Shown: one piece after another, positions 4,757-11,604 of the stretch
How positions within the stretch are numbered: position 1 is the stretch's first letter
How the letters are laid out: every line of letters begins with the position of its first letter
Assembly (NCBI GenBank): GCA_937899155.1
Contig: CALDJM010000063.1
Span: 1-17,742, forward strand
Direction of reading: 5' to 3'
Length of the DNA stretch: 17,742 nucleotides
DNA from: an uncultured bacterium
Lineage (GTDB): Bacteria; Patescibacteriota; Dojkabacteria; SC72
The notes under the pieces: generated by a model
The model's input: only the letters and a program-made list of their open reading frames with translations
What the model was told of the DNA's origin: nothing
Databases searched by the model: none
Translations under genes and position numbers: made by a program

Positions 4757-4978
4757 ATGGCCGTTTTTAAAGGATTGATTGGAGCAATATATACACTTGT
4801 GTTACTTGGAATTTTTGTTATAATTTATTTTATGGTTTTATTTGGTGTGGTTGCTATTATTAGTACTATTATTCCATGGGGTACTAGTACTGGGGAAATA
4901 ATTATAAGTATTATTGGTATTTTGAGTGTAATATTAAGTATTGGTACTACTTATACTATAATTAGTAATAATAAGTAA
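4757..4978 (+). CDS. Small two-helix membrane protein, 73 residues, partner of the preceding gene
   Basis: GGGAG at 4743-4747 lies 9 bases before the ATG, and the gap from the previous gene is 15 bases, so the two form an operon. Residues about 8-38 are almost entirely hydrophobic (IYTLVLLGIFVIIYFMVLFG and onward), then a short loop IIPWGTSTGE, then a second hydrophobic helix (about 48-66) and a short polar end SNNK. The organisation parallels the first gene closely enough that the two may be diverged paralogues or subunits of one membrane complex. Function unknown; a two-component membrane effector (for example holin plus modulator) or an exclusion system are options, both speculative. Confidence 0.75.
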   Translation: MAVFKGLIGAIYTLVLLGIFVIIYFMVLFGVVAIISTIIPWGTSTGEIIISIIGILSVILSIGTTYTIISNNK

Positions 4979-4980
4979 TT

Positions 4981-5033
4981 AAAAAAAAGTTTTGTCCTGG
5001 AGTAATTTACCAAGACAAATTAAATTTTTTTTT
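4981..5033. terminator. Bidirectional hairpin terminator between convergent genes
   Basis: A hairpin with TTTGTC/GACAAA (4991-4996 with 5014-5019) and, after one mismatch, TGG/CCA (4998-5000 with 5010-5012) is flanked by A8 on the left (4981-4988) and T9 on the right (5025-5033). It therefore reads as stem plus T-run on both strands, closing the rightward membrane pair and the leftward homing endonuclease gene. Confidence 0.75.
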
Positions 5034-5061
5034 GGGTTATTCTATAAATTGTTCTGAAATT

Positions 5062-5844
5062 TTATATTAAAGTTCGATATGGATAATTAAACCAATCCCA
5101 TGGAAGATTTTTAGATAATACTTTTTCATATAATTGATATATGTCTTTTGATGAAATCGTTTTTTGTTTTCCATTAACATAATAACCATAAGTATAACAA
5201 AAACCTTGTAAAGAATTAGGTACTTTAATTTTATAAACACGAAAAGGTAATCCATTATTTTTACTTTTACTCATTTTTTTCGATGTTTCTTCAGTATGAT
5301 GTTTACCATATCGATTATTATTTTTACCTTTTTGTGATTCACTCATTTTTTTTCTAATTTTTTCACTACGTTTTTTACCTTTATTAGCTTTACTTATTTT
5401 TTCACAAGTTTCAACGGAACGATGTTTACCGTACCAATAATTATTTTTACCTGTATGTGTTCCTTTATGAGATTCACTCATTTTTTTACGAGTTTTAAGA
5501 GAACAAATTCCTTTACTCCCTCCTCCACTCATTAAGTTATAACATAATTTTTCATTAGGAAAACCTGCTTGGATAATATAATTTTTCTCTAGTTGATTTA
5601 ACTCTTTTGAAGAATTAGCAGAATCAATTATTTCAAATTTAAAAGATTTCTCTCCATATTTATTAAATGATCTTTGTAAATGAGTATTTCCATGTTTATT
5701 ATTTCTCAAATATATTAAATGTGTTTTTTTTCTACTTTTAAAATCAATACTCTGTCCAATATACTGTTTGCCATTCACAATATTAGTAATACTATAAATA
5801 TAACCATAAGGTTTACTATTAATTAAATTATCTTCTTTATACAT
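5062..5844 (-). CDS. GIY-YIG homing endonuclease with NUMOD3 repeats
   Basis: Site-specific DNA nuclease of 260 residues, apparently intact. The GIY-YIG catalytic domain (about 12-110) has G14-Y-I-Y17 and Y28-I-G30, then R38, H42, the metal-binding E86 in NQLEKNYI and N103 in CYNLMSGGG. Residues about 115-200 carry four NUMOD3-type DNA-binding units (KTRKKMSESHKG, ETCEKISKANKG, KIRKKMSESQKG, ETSKKMSKSKN) separated by the repeated YGKH motif. A C-terminal part with YGYYVNGKQKTISS may be another DNA-reading module. AGAGGCGAT just upstream is a near-match to the Shine-Dalgarno. Such nucleases cut a specific target to spread their own gene; this one stands alone between the late operon and the membrane pair, with its own terminators on both sides. 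Confidence 0.93.
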   Translation of the reverse strand: MYKEDNLINSKPYGYIYSITNIVNGKQYIGQSIDFKSRKKTHLIYLRNNKHGNTHLQRSFNKYGEKSFKFEIIDSANSSKELNQLEKNYIIQAGFPNEKLCYNLMSGGGSKGICSLKTRKKMSESHKGTHTGKNNYWYGKHRSVETCEKISKANKGKKRSEKIRKKMSESQKGKNNNRYGKHHTEETSKKMSKSKNNGLPFRVYKIKVPNSLQGFCYTYGYYVNGKQKTISSKDIYQLYEKVLSKNLPWDWFNYPYRTLI

Positions 5845-5874
5845 AGAATCGCCTCTTACCCATTTTTTATTTTA

Positions 5875-5932
5875 TATTCACCAATTTATGATTGGCGAAT
5901 AGAGGGAGTGTATAAGAAAGAATCTCCCTCTA
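5875..5932 (-). promoter_or_regulatory. Two tandem hairpins in the leader of the homing endonuclease gene
   Basis: Hairpin A: TATTC-CCAAT paired with ATTGG-GAATA (5875-5901, one internal mismatch, 5-nt loop). Hairpin B: a perfect 9-bp stem TAGAGGGAG/CTCCCTCTA (5900-5908 with 5924-5932). On the minus strand both precede the start codon by 30-90 nt. AATAATATAA at 5951-5960 is a possible TATA box that would start RNA near 5929, at the foot of hairpin B. Structured leaders that limit translation are known for some phage homing endonucleases; that role here is inference. Confidence 0.5.
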
Positions 5933-6027
5933 CAATTAATTATTTGTTAATTATATTATTTAACTATTTTTATTTTTTGGAATATCTGAAGCGATAAAGT
6001 ATATCATTATTCGATATTGATTTGGAT

Positions 6028-6061
6028 AAAAAAAGTTATTATACTCCATTAAGGAGTATAA
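6028..6061 (-). terminator. Hairpin + T7 terminator of the late operon
   Basis: On the minus strand a perfect 9-bp stem TTATACTCC/GGAGTATAA with a 5-nt loop (6039-6061) is followed four bases later by T7 (A7 at 6028-6034 on the plus strand). It lies about 260 bases after the endoisopeptidase stop and before the homing endonuclease leader, so it would separate the two units. Confidence 0.6.
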
Positions 6062-6163
6062 ATTTTAATATTTTTACTAAACAATTAAAGCACATATTAA
6101 GGATTAAAACACTAATTAAAAATAGAAAGTATGTTAAAAATAGAATTAAACTTTATTAATTCC

Positions 6164-6200
6164 CAAAAGGTTCAAAAAACGCCAATTATTTAACCTTTTG
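6164..6200 (-). repeat. 9-bp inverted repeat in the late operon 3' region
   Basis: CAAAAGGTT and AACCTTTTG are perfect inverted repeats separated by 19 bases. On the minus strand a T5 run follows some 20 bases further on. It could be an RNA 3'-end structure upstream of the main terminator or a protein site. Confidence 0.45.
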
Positions 6201-6318
6201 AGAGTAATAAAAATCGATTTAAAGTTTCTCTCATTTGATGTCTACATATCTAAAAAGAAATGTGTGTAATTTCCTCCAATGAGTTAATTAGTATTCTGTT
6301 TTTCCTAGTATATAAACT

Positions 6319-7344
6319 TTATGCAACTTCAACAATTAAAAGTGAGGGGTAACTAGCAGCATTAGCATATTTCTTCATAGTAGTGAAACTTCTAGGTTGA
6401 ATATATCCCCCAGAGAGACCTTGAGCAATAGTAATAGTTTCAGATGATTTACATAGTTTGATTGGGTACTCATAATGACCCCACCGTAATTTATACACAC
6501 TATGTAACCCTATACCTATTTTAGGGTCTGCAATCATCTTACCAATACTATCCCAAGTATAATCAGATAAATAAACCCATTTACAAGTTTTCACAGTATA
6601 CCCATTATTTTTTAATAGTTTCTTTAAACATGATACTATTTCATTTGGACCTGTACCTGATGTAGTGGTTCCCATGATTCTAGCTAAACTTTTTTCTGAA
6701 TAGAATACATCTGTTAATTCTTTGAGGATTTGTTGTGCTGTATTACATCCGCAATAGTATAATGTGTCTTGTACAATTTCGCTTCCACTAAACCATCGTG
6801 GACTGCTGTAACAGTCACTTGTTTTAACTTCAGTATCTGTTGTATCGGATGGAGTTGTTGATGTTGAAATATATTTTGGTTGTCTACCATTTTTGATTAC
6901 ATAGGCATCATACTTTTTCAACATTTTCAAGTACTCTGAATATACCACATAATCCATCTGGGTAGTATAATCTAAATATATTTTTCTATCATTATCGGCT
7001 TTTCCACCATTCGCAATAAAACTATTAACTCGTGCTTTCATATCTAAGAATGTTGCTAATGGTATTTTTGCACCTGTACTACTTAGATTAGTGGCATCTA
7101 CATAGATTTGTAAAGTTTTAGGTTCACGACCATTCTTCTTCACGAAAGCATTATATCTTGCTAACATATTCAAATATTGAGAGTATAAAATATATGTTGA
7201 TGGGTCTGGGTGATCAGGACACACTCTTGAGGTACTTGTAACTTTACCCCCATCACTTAGGTATTTGTCCACTCTTGCTTTAATCTCTTTAAACTTTGCT
7301 AATGTTATTCTACTTGTACTTTTACTTAAATCTGTATAAGTCAT
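6319..7344 (-). CDS. Pseudomurein endoisopeptidase (PeiW/PeiP-like, peptidase C71)
   Basis: Wall-cleaving enzyme of 341 residues that would cut isopeptide bonds in the peptide part of pseudomurein. Two pseudomurein-binding repeats lead: about 7-78 and 86-157, each with ITLAKFKEIKARVDKY-like and YSQYLNMLARYNAFVKKNGRxP-like segments. After a Ser/Thr-rich linker (about 158-178) comes the papain-like catalytic domain with C198 in YYCGCNTAQQ and H290 in WGHYEYP. The expected acidic third residue is not clear; Q308 occupies the likely position in ITIAQGLSGGY. There is no signal peptide or membrane segment. AGGAGGG 8 bases before the ATG sets the start. As last gene of the tail operon it could be the lysin, a virion tail component that opens the wall at entry, or both. 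Confidence 0.93.
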   Translation of the reverse strand: MTYTDLSKSTSRITLAKFKEIKARVDKYLSDGGKVTSTSRVCPDHPDPSTYILYSQYLNMLARYNAFVKKNGREPKTLQIYVDATNLSSTGAKIPLATFLDMKARVNSFIANGGKADNDRKIYLDYTTQMDYVVYSEYLKMLKKYDAYVIKNGRQPKYISTSTTPSDTTDTEVKTSDCYSSPRWFSGSEIVQDTLYYCGCNTAQQILKELTDVFYSEKSLARIMGTTTSGTGPNEIVSCLKKLLKNNGYTVKTCKWVYLSDYTWDSIGKMIADPKIGIGLHSVYKLRWGHYEYPIKLCKSSETITIAQGLSGGYIQPRSFTTMKKYANAASYPSLLIVEVA

Positions 7345-7361
7345 AATATTTTCCCTCCTTG

Positions 7362-9752
7362 TTATACTCTGAAATCGAAACTGTTCGGATAAAGGTATGC
7401 TTGATTATTATCCGTATTATTCTCCCTTTTAAGTCTGTAAGCGAATGCTAAACCCCCCTCTGTGAGGTATGGGGTGTAATGTACTTCGGCGGGTATGCTT
7501 AAATCTTGAGTATTATACAACTCATTAAAAGTAATAATCCCAGTAGTGTAATCCACTGTATAATCATAAATCTCACCCTCATAAAGTATTGCTTCAGCTG
7601 TAGTATCAGGATAAAGTTTCAAACATCGTATAGCCTGCATTGGTAATACACTTGTCTTGTACTGGAATTGCCCATCCTTATTCGCATCAGTATCACTATC
7701 CGTACCAATCGTAAATGTTTCAACAAGGTAATCTAAATGGAATCCTTCTCCTTGAGTAACCCCAATAGTTGAAAGTGTATCATCTATCATGGTTTCCTCT
7801 GTAGCGAAGTCATCATTAGTTAAATCTTTAATGTATACTGGATTGTATTCAATTGTAAGGGTTCCTGCTGGTAGTGTTGTTAATTGTGTACCAGTACTAT
7901 TATCATAGAAGGTGATTAAATCATTATCATAATCTACACTGTAATCGTATGATTCCCCATACTCCTCATAACCAGTACCATCCAATTTTTGTAATTTGCA
8001 GTATATCATAGGATAAGCAGGTGAAGTGCCTAAAGTGAAACTAGTGGTAGTATTAAAGTAAGTATTATGTTCTTTTAAGTATTCAACTAATCCTATACCA
8101 TCTTCGGTTAATAGGAATGTATTGACTTTATCTGCACTTATAACACTATTAGTTTGTAGGCTAGTGATAAGAGTTGCTACTTCATCAGCCGTATAATATT
8201 CCATATAATTAGTAGCTGTACTATCATTAAGGTGTACTAAACTATCCGTGGTTAAATATGGGGTAATATCTGTAACTGTGATTAATGTAATGTTTTCCAC
8301 ATGAACCATATCCCTTATAAGGTCTACTCCTACTGTTGCATCTCCCATTGTAATGTAAGGGGCATTAGCTTTCGCCCATAAGTGAGGGCTAAGGAAACTG
8401 TTACTTGTTGGTGGTCTATAAAATTCTGTACGTAAGTATGCTTCGAGTGGTCGTTGACAAGTACAACTTAATTCTACACCTTGTAAGTGTGGAGTGTAAC
8501 CACTAGCAGTAGTGGATAATGCACAACGTAAAAAGAGAGTAGTTGGGAAGTTATTACTAAAATCAATAGTATCACTTGCACTTACATTAATCCAATCCCC
8601 ATCAAGTCCAGTTACACTGTATTGGAATTGCCATGAAGTTTTAACATTATTATCCGCATCACTTTCATTCCGTCCAGTTATAGTTATCTTTGCTTGGACT
8701 AATGGATCCATTCGTAATGGTTTGAAATAGACATAGTAAGTATTAGCCGTGTCATATGATTTGGTTCCTGTGTCGATTCCTAATTGGAATGCAAAGTCTT
8801 GGGGTTTCTTTTGCCCATCATGGTAAGATACGTTTTCATCTTTACCGAATGCTATCCATGTTGCTCCATTATCCTCTGATAACCAAGCATCTCCACCATT
8901 ATATCCTGAGTAGGAATTGTTTTCACAGTTTTTACTCCATCCACCGATGGCGTAGGATTTATCGAAAGTGGTTAATGGGCTTCTTACTCTGAAACTGTAT
9001 TTTTGTCCAGCTGTTAAGTATGCTGGATTCTGGAAGGGTATCGCTACTATTCCTCCCGTATTGGAGTCAAAACTGTAAGTAGTACTTGCAAGTTTCTTGT
9101 ATGGGTAAGTATTAGCATCATAAATCTCTACGATTAATGGGTATTGTGCATCTTTGTTTGCATGGAGGTTTAAACTTAATCTTCTTAAATATCCAGTTTT
9201 GGTTGGTTTGAATGTTTGTGCACGACACACTGCAGGGATTTTGGTACTATCCTGATTTGTAAGGATTTCACTTGTTGTGATGTATGGTTGTGTACGACTG
9301 TAACTTACATACCAGAATTCATTCGCAATCATACTACCCCATGGACCATTGAGGGTGTCTGTAAAGTCAAGGGTTATATCTGTTGCTTTTACTGGGGGTA
9401 TAGTGGCATCACCATCACCAGTATTGATTTGTGCAGTTGTCTTAGTTTCATCTATCGTATTCAAGTTACGAAATAATGTTGAACCATGAAAACTTGTTGA
9501 TGTATTGAACATATAGCAGGGTATACCATTAACTGTTTCTTCCATTACACCATAACTTTTTGTTGGATCCATAGCGATGGGGGTGAAATTCACACGAGGT
9601 TGGGGGTCAGTATTATCCCATAATTGTTCGGTTTGGTCTTTTAGGTAGATGCAGTTTTCCCCAAGATTCCGTAGTAATTTTGATGTGACTTTTTTTCCTT
9701 CTCCAAAGTTTTCTGCTTGGATTGGTGTATAATTGTTATTACAATCTGTCAA
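7362..9752 (-). CDS. Large tail protein, 796 residues (fibre or tip component)
   Basis: Presumed structural protein of the distal tail. The frame begins with a TTG codon; AGGAGG at 9761-9766, 8 bases upstream, supports it, and no ATG lies nearby. Residues about 175-270 form a jelly-roll-like domain typical of extracellular and tail proteins (AQTFKPTKTGYLRRLSLNL, LTAGQKYSFRVRSP). The C-terminal third contains a tandem repeat of about 130 residues: the marks YDYSVDYDNDLITF near residue 604 and YDYTVDYTTGIITF near 734, each preceded by a C-x-KL segment and followed by a P-A-x-hydrophobic-x-Y-x-P strand. The stop is 17 bases before the endoisopeptidase start. Likely contact with cell surface or adjoining fibre proteins, but no precise family is recognised. 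Confidence 0.75.
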   Translation of the reverse strand: MTDCNNNYTPIQAENFGEGKKVTSKLLRNLGENCIYLKDQTEQLWDNTDPQPRVNFTPIAMDPTKSYGVMEETVNGIPCYMFNTSTSFHGSTLFRNLNTIDETKTTAQINTGDGDATIPPVKATDITLDFTDTLNGPWGSMIANEFWYVSYSRTQPYITTSEILTNQDSTKIPAVCRAQTFKPTKTGYLRRLSLNLHANKDAQYPLIVEIYDANTYPYKKLASTTYSFDSNTGGIVAIPFQNPAYLTAGQKYSFRVRSPLTTFDKSYAIGGWSKNCENNSYSGYNGGDAWLSEDNGATWIAFGKDENVSYHDGQKKPQDFAFQLGIDTGTKSYDTANTYYVYFKPLRMDPLVQAKITITGRNESDADNNVKTSWQFQYSVTGLDGDWINVSASDTIDFSNNFPTTLFLRCALSTTASGYTPHLQGVELSCTCQRPLEAYLRTEFYRPPTSNSFLSPHLWAKANAPYITMGDATVGVDLIRDMVHVENITLITVTDITPYLTTDSLVHLNDSTATNYMEYYTADEVATLITSLQTNSVISADKVNTFLLTEDGIGLVEYLKEHNTYFNTTTSFTLGTSPAYPMIYCKLQKLDGTGYEEYGESYDYSVDYDNDLITFYDNSTGTQLTTLPAGTLTIEYNPVYIKDLTNDDFATEETMIDDTLSTIGVTQGEGFHLDYLVETFTIGTDSDTDANKDGQFQYKTSVLPMQAIRCLKLYPDTTAEAILYEGEIYDYTVDYTTGIITFNELYNTQDLSIPAEVHYTPYLTEGGLAFAYRLKRENNTDNNQAYLYPNSFDFRV

Positions 9753-9764
9753 ATATTTTTCCTC

Positions 9765-10433
9765 CTAATAGTTAATTTGTATTGTATGATTTTTTGCTGG
9801 TTGACTGTCACTACAATGTATGTATATGGTTTTTAAGTTTTCATCATAGTAGTAACTGCCTGCTTTGGTTGATACTTCTTCGAGGTTTAATCTTTTAACG
9901 TAACCATTAACGTGGTCTTCGAGTATGTTTCTTGGATTTGTTACTCGGACAGTGGTGTATACATAATCTTTCTCCATATATTTTGCCCAGTCTGTTATTT
10001 CTTCTCCTGTTCCAATATTGTAAGTGTAGGTTAATGCTATTGTACTATTACTTGGTATGATTAAATCGTTAATGTAAACATCTCGACTTATTAGTATTGT
10101 ATCATCGGCGTAGACTCCTATTTCGGTGGTGCCGTTGATGTTGTTACTGTTGAATATTGTTTTTAAATATATTGTGTTGTCGATTACATTTTTTTGTGGA
10201 CTGTTTCTACTTGTCTCATTTTGTAGACTTGTATTTGTTAGGATTGGTGAATCCGTTCCAGTGCCTAATGCTACTGCATTTATTCTCCCATAATCATCGT
10301 TGATTATTCGGTTGAGGAAATATTTTATTCCTGTATTTACTACTAAATTGGTGCTTTGATATAGGGGTAATGATACATTTATGAACATATTGGTAAAGTT
10401 TAGAGTGAAAAGGTATTCTCCTTTAACATTCAT
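9765..10433 (-). CDS. Tail fibre-like structural protein, 222 residues
   Basis: Residues about 31-140 follow a pattern common in phage tail/fibre-associated proteins: a helix before INAVALGTGTDSPILTNTSL, an NETSR turn, then paired strands with the NGTTEIGVY motif and ISRDVYIND, ending in a strand TIALTYTYNI. In phages the matching pattern is GxGxxxPxxxDxxLxxE...R...N-G-x-x-x-E-I-G-x-(F/Y). Residues 140-222 are a separate beta-rich end (VNGYVKRLNLEEV, GSYYYDENLKTIYIHC). AGGAGG 10 bases before the ATG fixes the start, and the TAG stop overlaps the Shine-Dalgarno of the 796-residue gene. Part of the late tail operon; likely a baseplate or fibre connector. Confidence 0.7.
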   Translation of the reverse strand: MNVKGEYLFTLNFTNMFINVSLPLYQSTNLVVNTGIKYFLNRIINDDYGRINAVALGTGTDSPILTNTSLQNETSRNSPQKNVIDNTIYLKTIFNSNNINGTTEIGVYADDTILISRDVYINDLIIPSNSTIALTYTYNIGTGEEITDWAKYMEKDYVYTTVRVTNPRNILEDHVNGYVKRLNLEEVSTKAGSYYYDENLKTIYIHCSDSQPAKNHTIQINY

Positions 10434-10438
10434 TGTAG

Positions 10439-11035
10439 TTAAACCTCCTTAATTATTGTTTTATTATATAAATCGAACTTAGTGAAGTATCCATCTTTTG
10501 GAATGTTTATAAGGCAGTAAACATTCAAACCAGTAGGGGTGATGTTACCTAATTCATCTAAATTGGTTGCTTTCATGATTTGTTTATTTGTATTAGTATC
10601 CATGATGGTTATGTCAAGATTCTTTCCAGTTGTGGTGGCGTATACGATTGGATTTGTTCCTCTTAATGGTATGTTGTTGGTTTTTATGGTGCATGGGTTG
10701 TCATTATTTGTTATGACTTGTGTTCCATTTATGCTGACATTATCCGTGACACTTGTTATTGAATCCTTATCAATTGTTAAAGAGGAGGTTAAGTATCCAA
10801 TACTGTAACCAGTTTGGATACTAAAACTATTACTTGGTGTTAATTCATCTGTTTGATACTTGAAGAATACTTTCTTTGCAATGGGCATAGTATCTTTTAA
10901 TAGTTTACTGATGTCTTCTCCTTCAGGTTTGGATATATTACTTGGGATACTTGCGTAATCCATGTATAAATCATAGCAACAACTGTTATAGTTTTCTGGG
11001 GTTCGTTGGTATTTTCGTGAGCATGACTTACTCAT
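10439..11035 (-). CDS. Hypothetical tail-operon protein, about 198 residues
   Basis: The frame is open from a GTG at 11044, but that codon overlaps the ribosome-binding site AGGTGA (11041-11046). The ATG at 11035 is 5 bases downstream of it and is preferred (ATG at 11038 is possible). The N-terminus is Cys- and Tyr-rich (SKSCSRKYQRTPENYNSCCYDLYMDYAS), with an adjacent Cys pair. The remainder is Thr/Asn/Ser-rich and looks beta (SIQTGYSIGYLTSSLTIDKD, VSINGTQVITNNDN), as usual for virion surface proteins. It lies between two tail genes with gaps of a few bases. No family recognised. Confidence 0.7.
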   Translation of the reverse strand: MSKSCSRKYQRTPENYNSCCYDLYMDYASIPSNISKPEGEDISKLLKDTMPIAKKVFFKYQTDELTPSNSFSIQTGYSIGYLTSSLTIDKDSITSVTDNVSINGTQVITNNDNPCTIKTNNIPLRGTNPIVYATTTGKNLDITIMDTNTNKQIMKATNLDELGNITPTGLNVYCLINIPKDGYFTKFDLYNKTIIKEV

Positions 11036-11048
11036 CATTCTCACCTAT

Positions 11049-11582
11049 TTAATCTTTTAACCATGTAATCTCGAAATTAACTAATACGCTTGAACCTTCT
11101 GTGGTGAAACCGTATCTGTGAAGTTTCCCATTCAAGTAACCGTTCGCATCCACGAGTATACTAATCGCGTAAGCTTCCTGACTACTTAAAGGGGAATTTA
11201 GTGCTTGTCCTGTACCATTCGCAATACTAGTATCATTCCAACTAGTATAAGCAATACAACAATTATATGAGTACCAATCAAGTTCAGGTCTAAACTTTTC
11301 TTCTAATTGGAATGCTGTATTCTTATAGAAACTTGCAGGACCATTAATCTTTAAATCATAATTTATACCTTTTAAAACACAAGTACGACCTGAACGGTAT
11401 ACTGTGAGGCTTCCACTTTTTCCTTCTGTACCTACAAGTACTTGTTTCGCATAAGCATTATCTGAGTTACTTGCACTTATCTCGGTGTAATCTATTGGGT
11501 TTTTATCATCATCAAACATGGTGATGGTTATTGCTGCATCACCATTACTATTTAATCCTGTTTCTTCTGTATATGTTGCCAT
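11049..11582 (-). CDS. Small tail-operon structural protein, 177 residues
   Basis: GGAGAT upstream and an ATG at 11582 define the start, 22 bases after the stop of the giant Ig-like fibre gene. The protein is beta-rich throughout: AITITMFDDDKNPIDYTEIS, KSGSLTVYRSGRTCVLKGINYDL, AISILVDANGYLNGKLHRYGF and a last strand VNFEITWLKD. The arrangement suggests a compact beta sandwich, such as a fibre head, decoration or chaperone-like protein working with the neighbouring fibre, but no family can be named. No signal peptide or membrane segment. Confidence 0.7.
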   Translation of the reverse strand: MATYTEETGLNSNGDAAITITMFDDDKNPIDYTEISASNSDNAYAKQVLVGTEGKSGSLTVYRSGRTCVLKGINYDLKINGPASFYKNTAFQLEEKFRPELDWYSYNCCIAYTSWNDTSIANGTGQALNSPLSSQEAYAISILVDANGYLNGKLHRYGFTTEGSSVLVNFEITWLKD

Positions 11583-11604
11583 TCTATTCTAATCTCCTTT
11601 TATA

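Larger units (their letters stand above)
5845..6318. other. Non-coding region between homing endonuclease and late operon, rich in inverted repeats
   Basis: No gene is supported in these 474 bases; the longest frames are very short and lack ribosome-binding sites. It contains four clear inverted repeats: the two leader hairpins (5875-5932), the late-operon terminator stem (6039-6061) and a 9-bp repeat CAAAAGGTT/AACCTTTTG (6164-6172 with 6192-6200). Confidence 0.6.

Noticed and set aside
5067..5255. 62-codon frame overlapping the end of the homing endonuclease on the same strand
   Set aside because: Out-of-frame shadow with repetitive Ile/Leu/Tyr content; the in-frame endonuclease is intact.
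5062..6318. Possible group I intron hosting the GIY-YIG endonuclease
   Set aside because: No interrupted gene on either side and no recognisable intron core; hairpins present are simple stems and a terminator.
8512..9476. Three plus-strand open frames inside the 796-residue tail gene
   Set aside because: They are antisense shadows of a well-supported coding frame and have no ribosome-binding sites or recognisable domains.
11036..11044. GTG at 11044 as the start of the 198-residue tail gene
   Set aside because: The GTG is part of the AGGTGA ribosome-binding site; ATG at 11035 is better placed.
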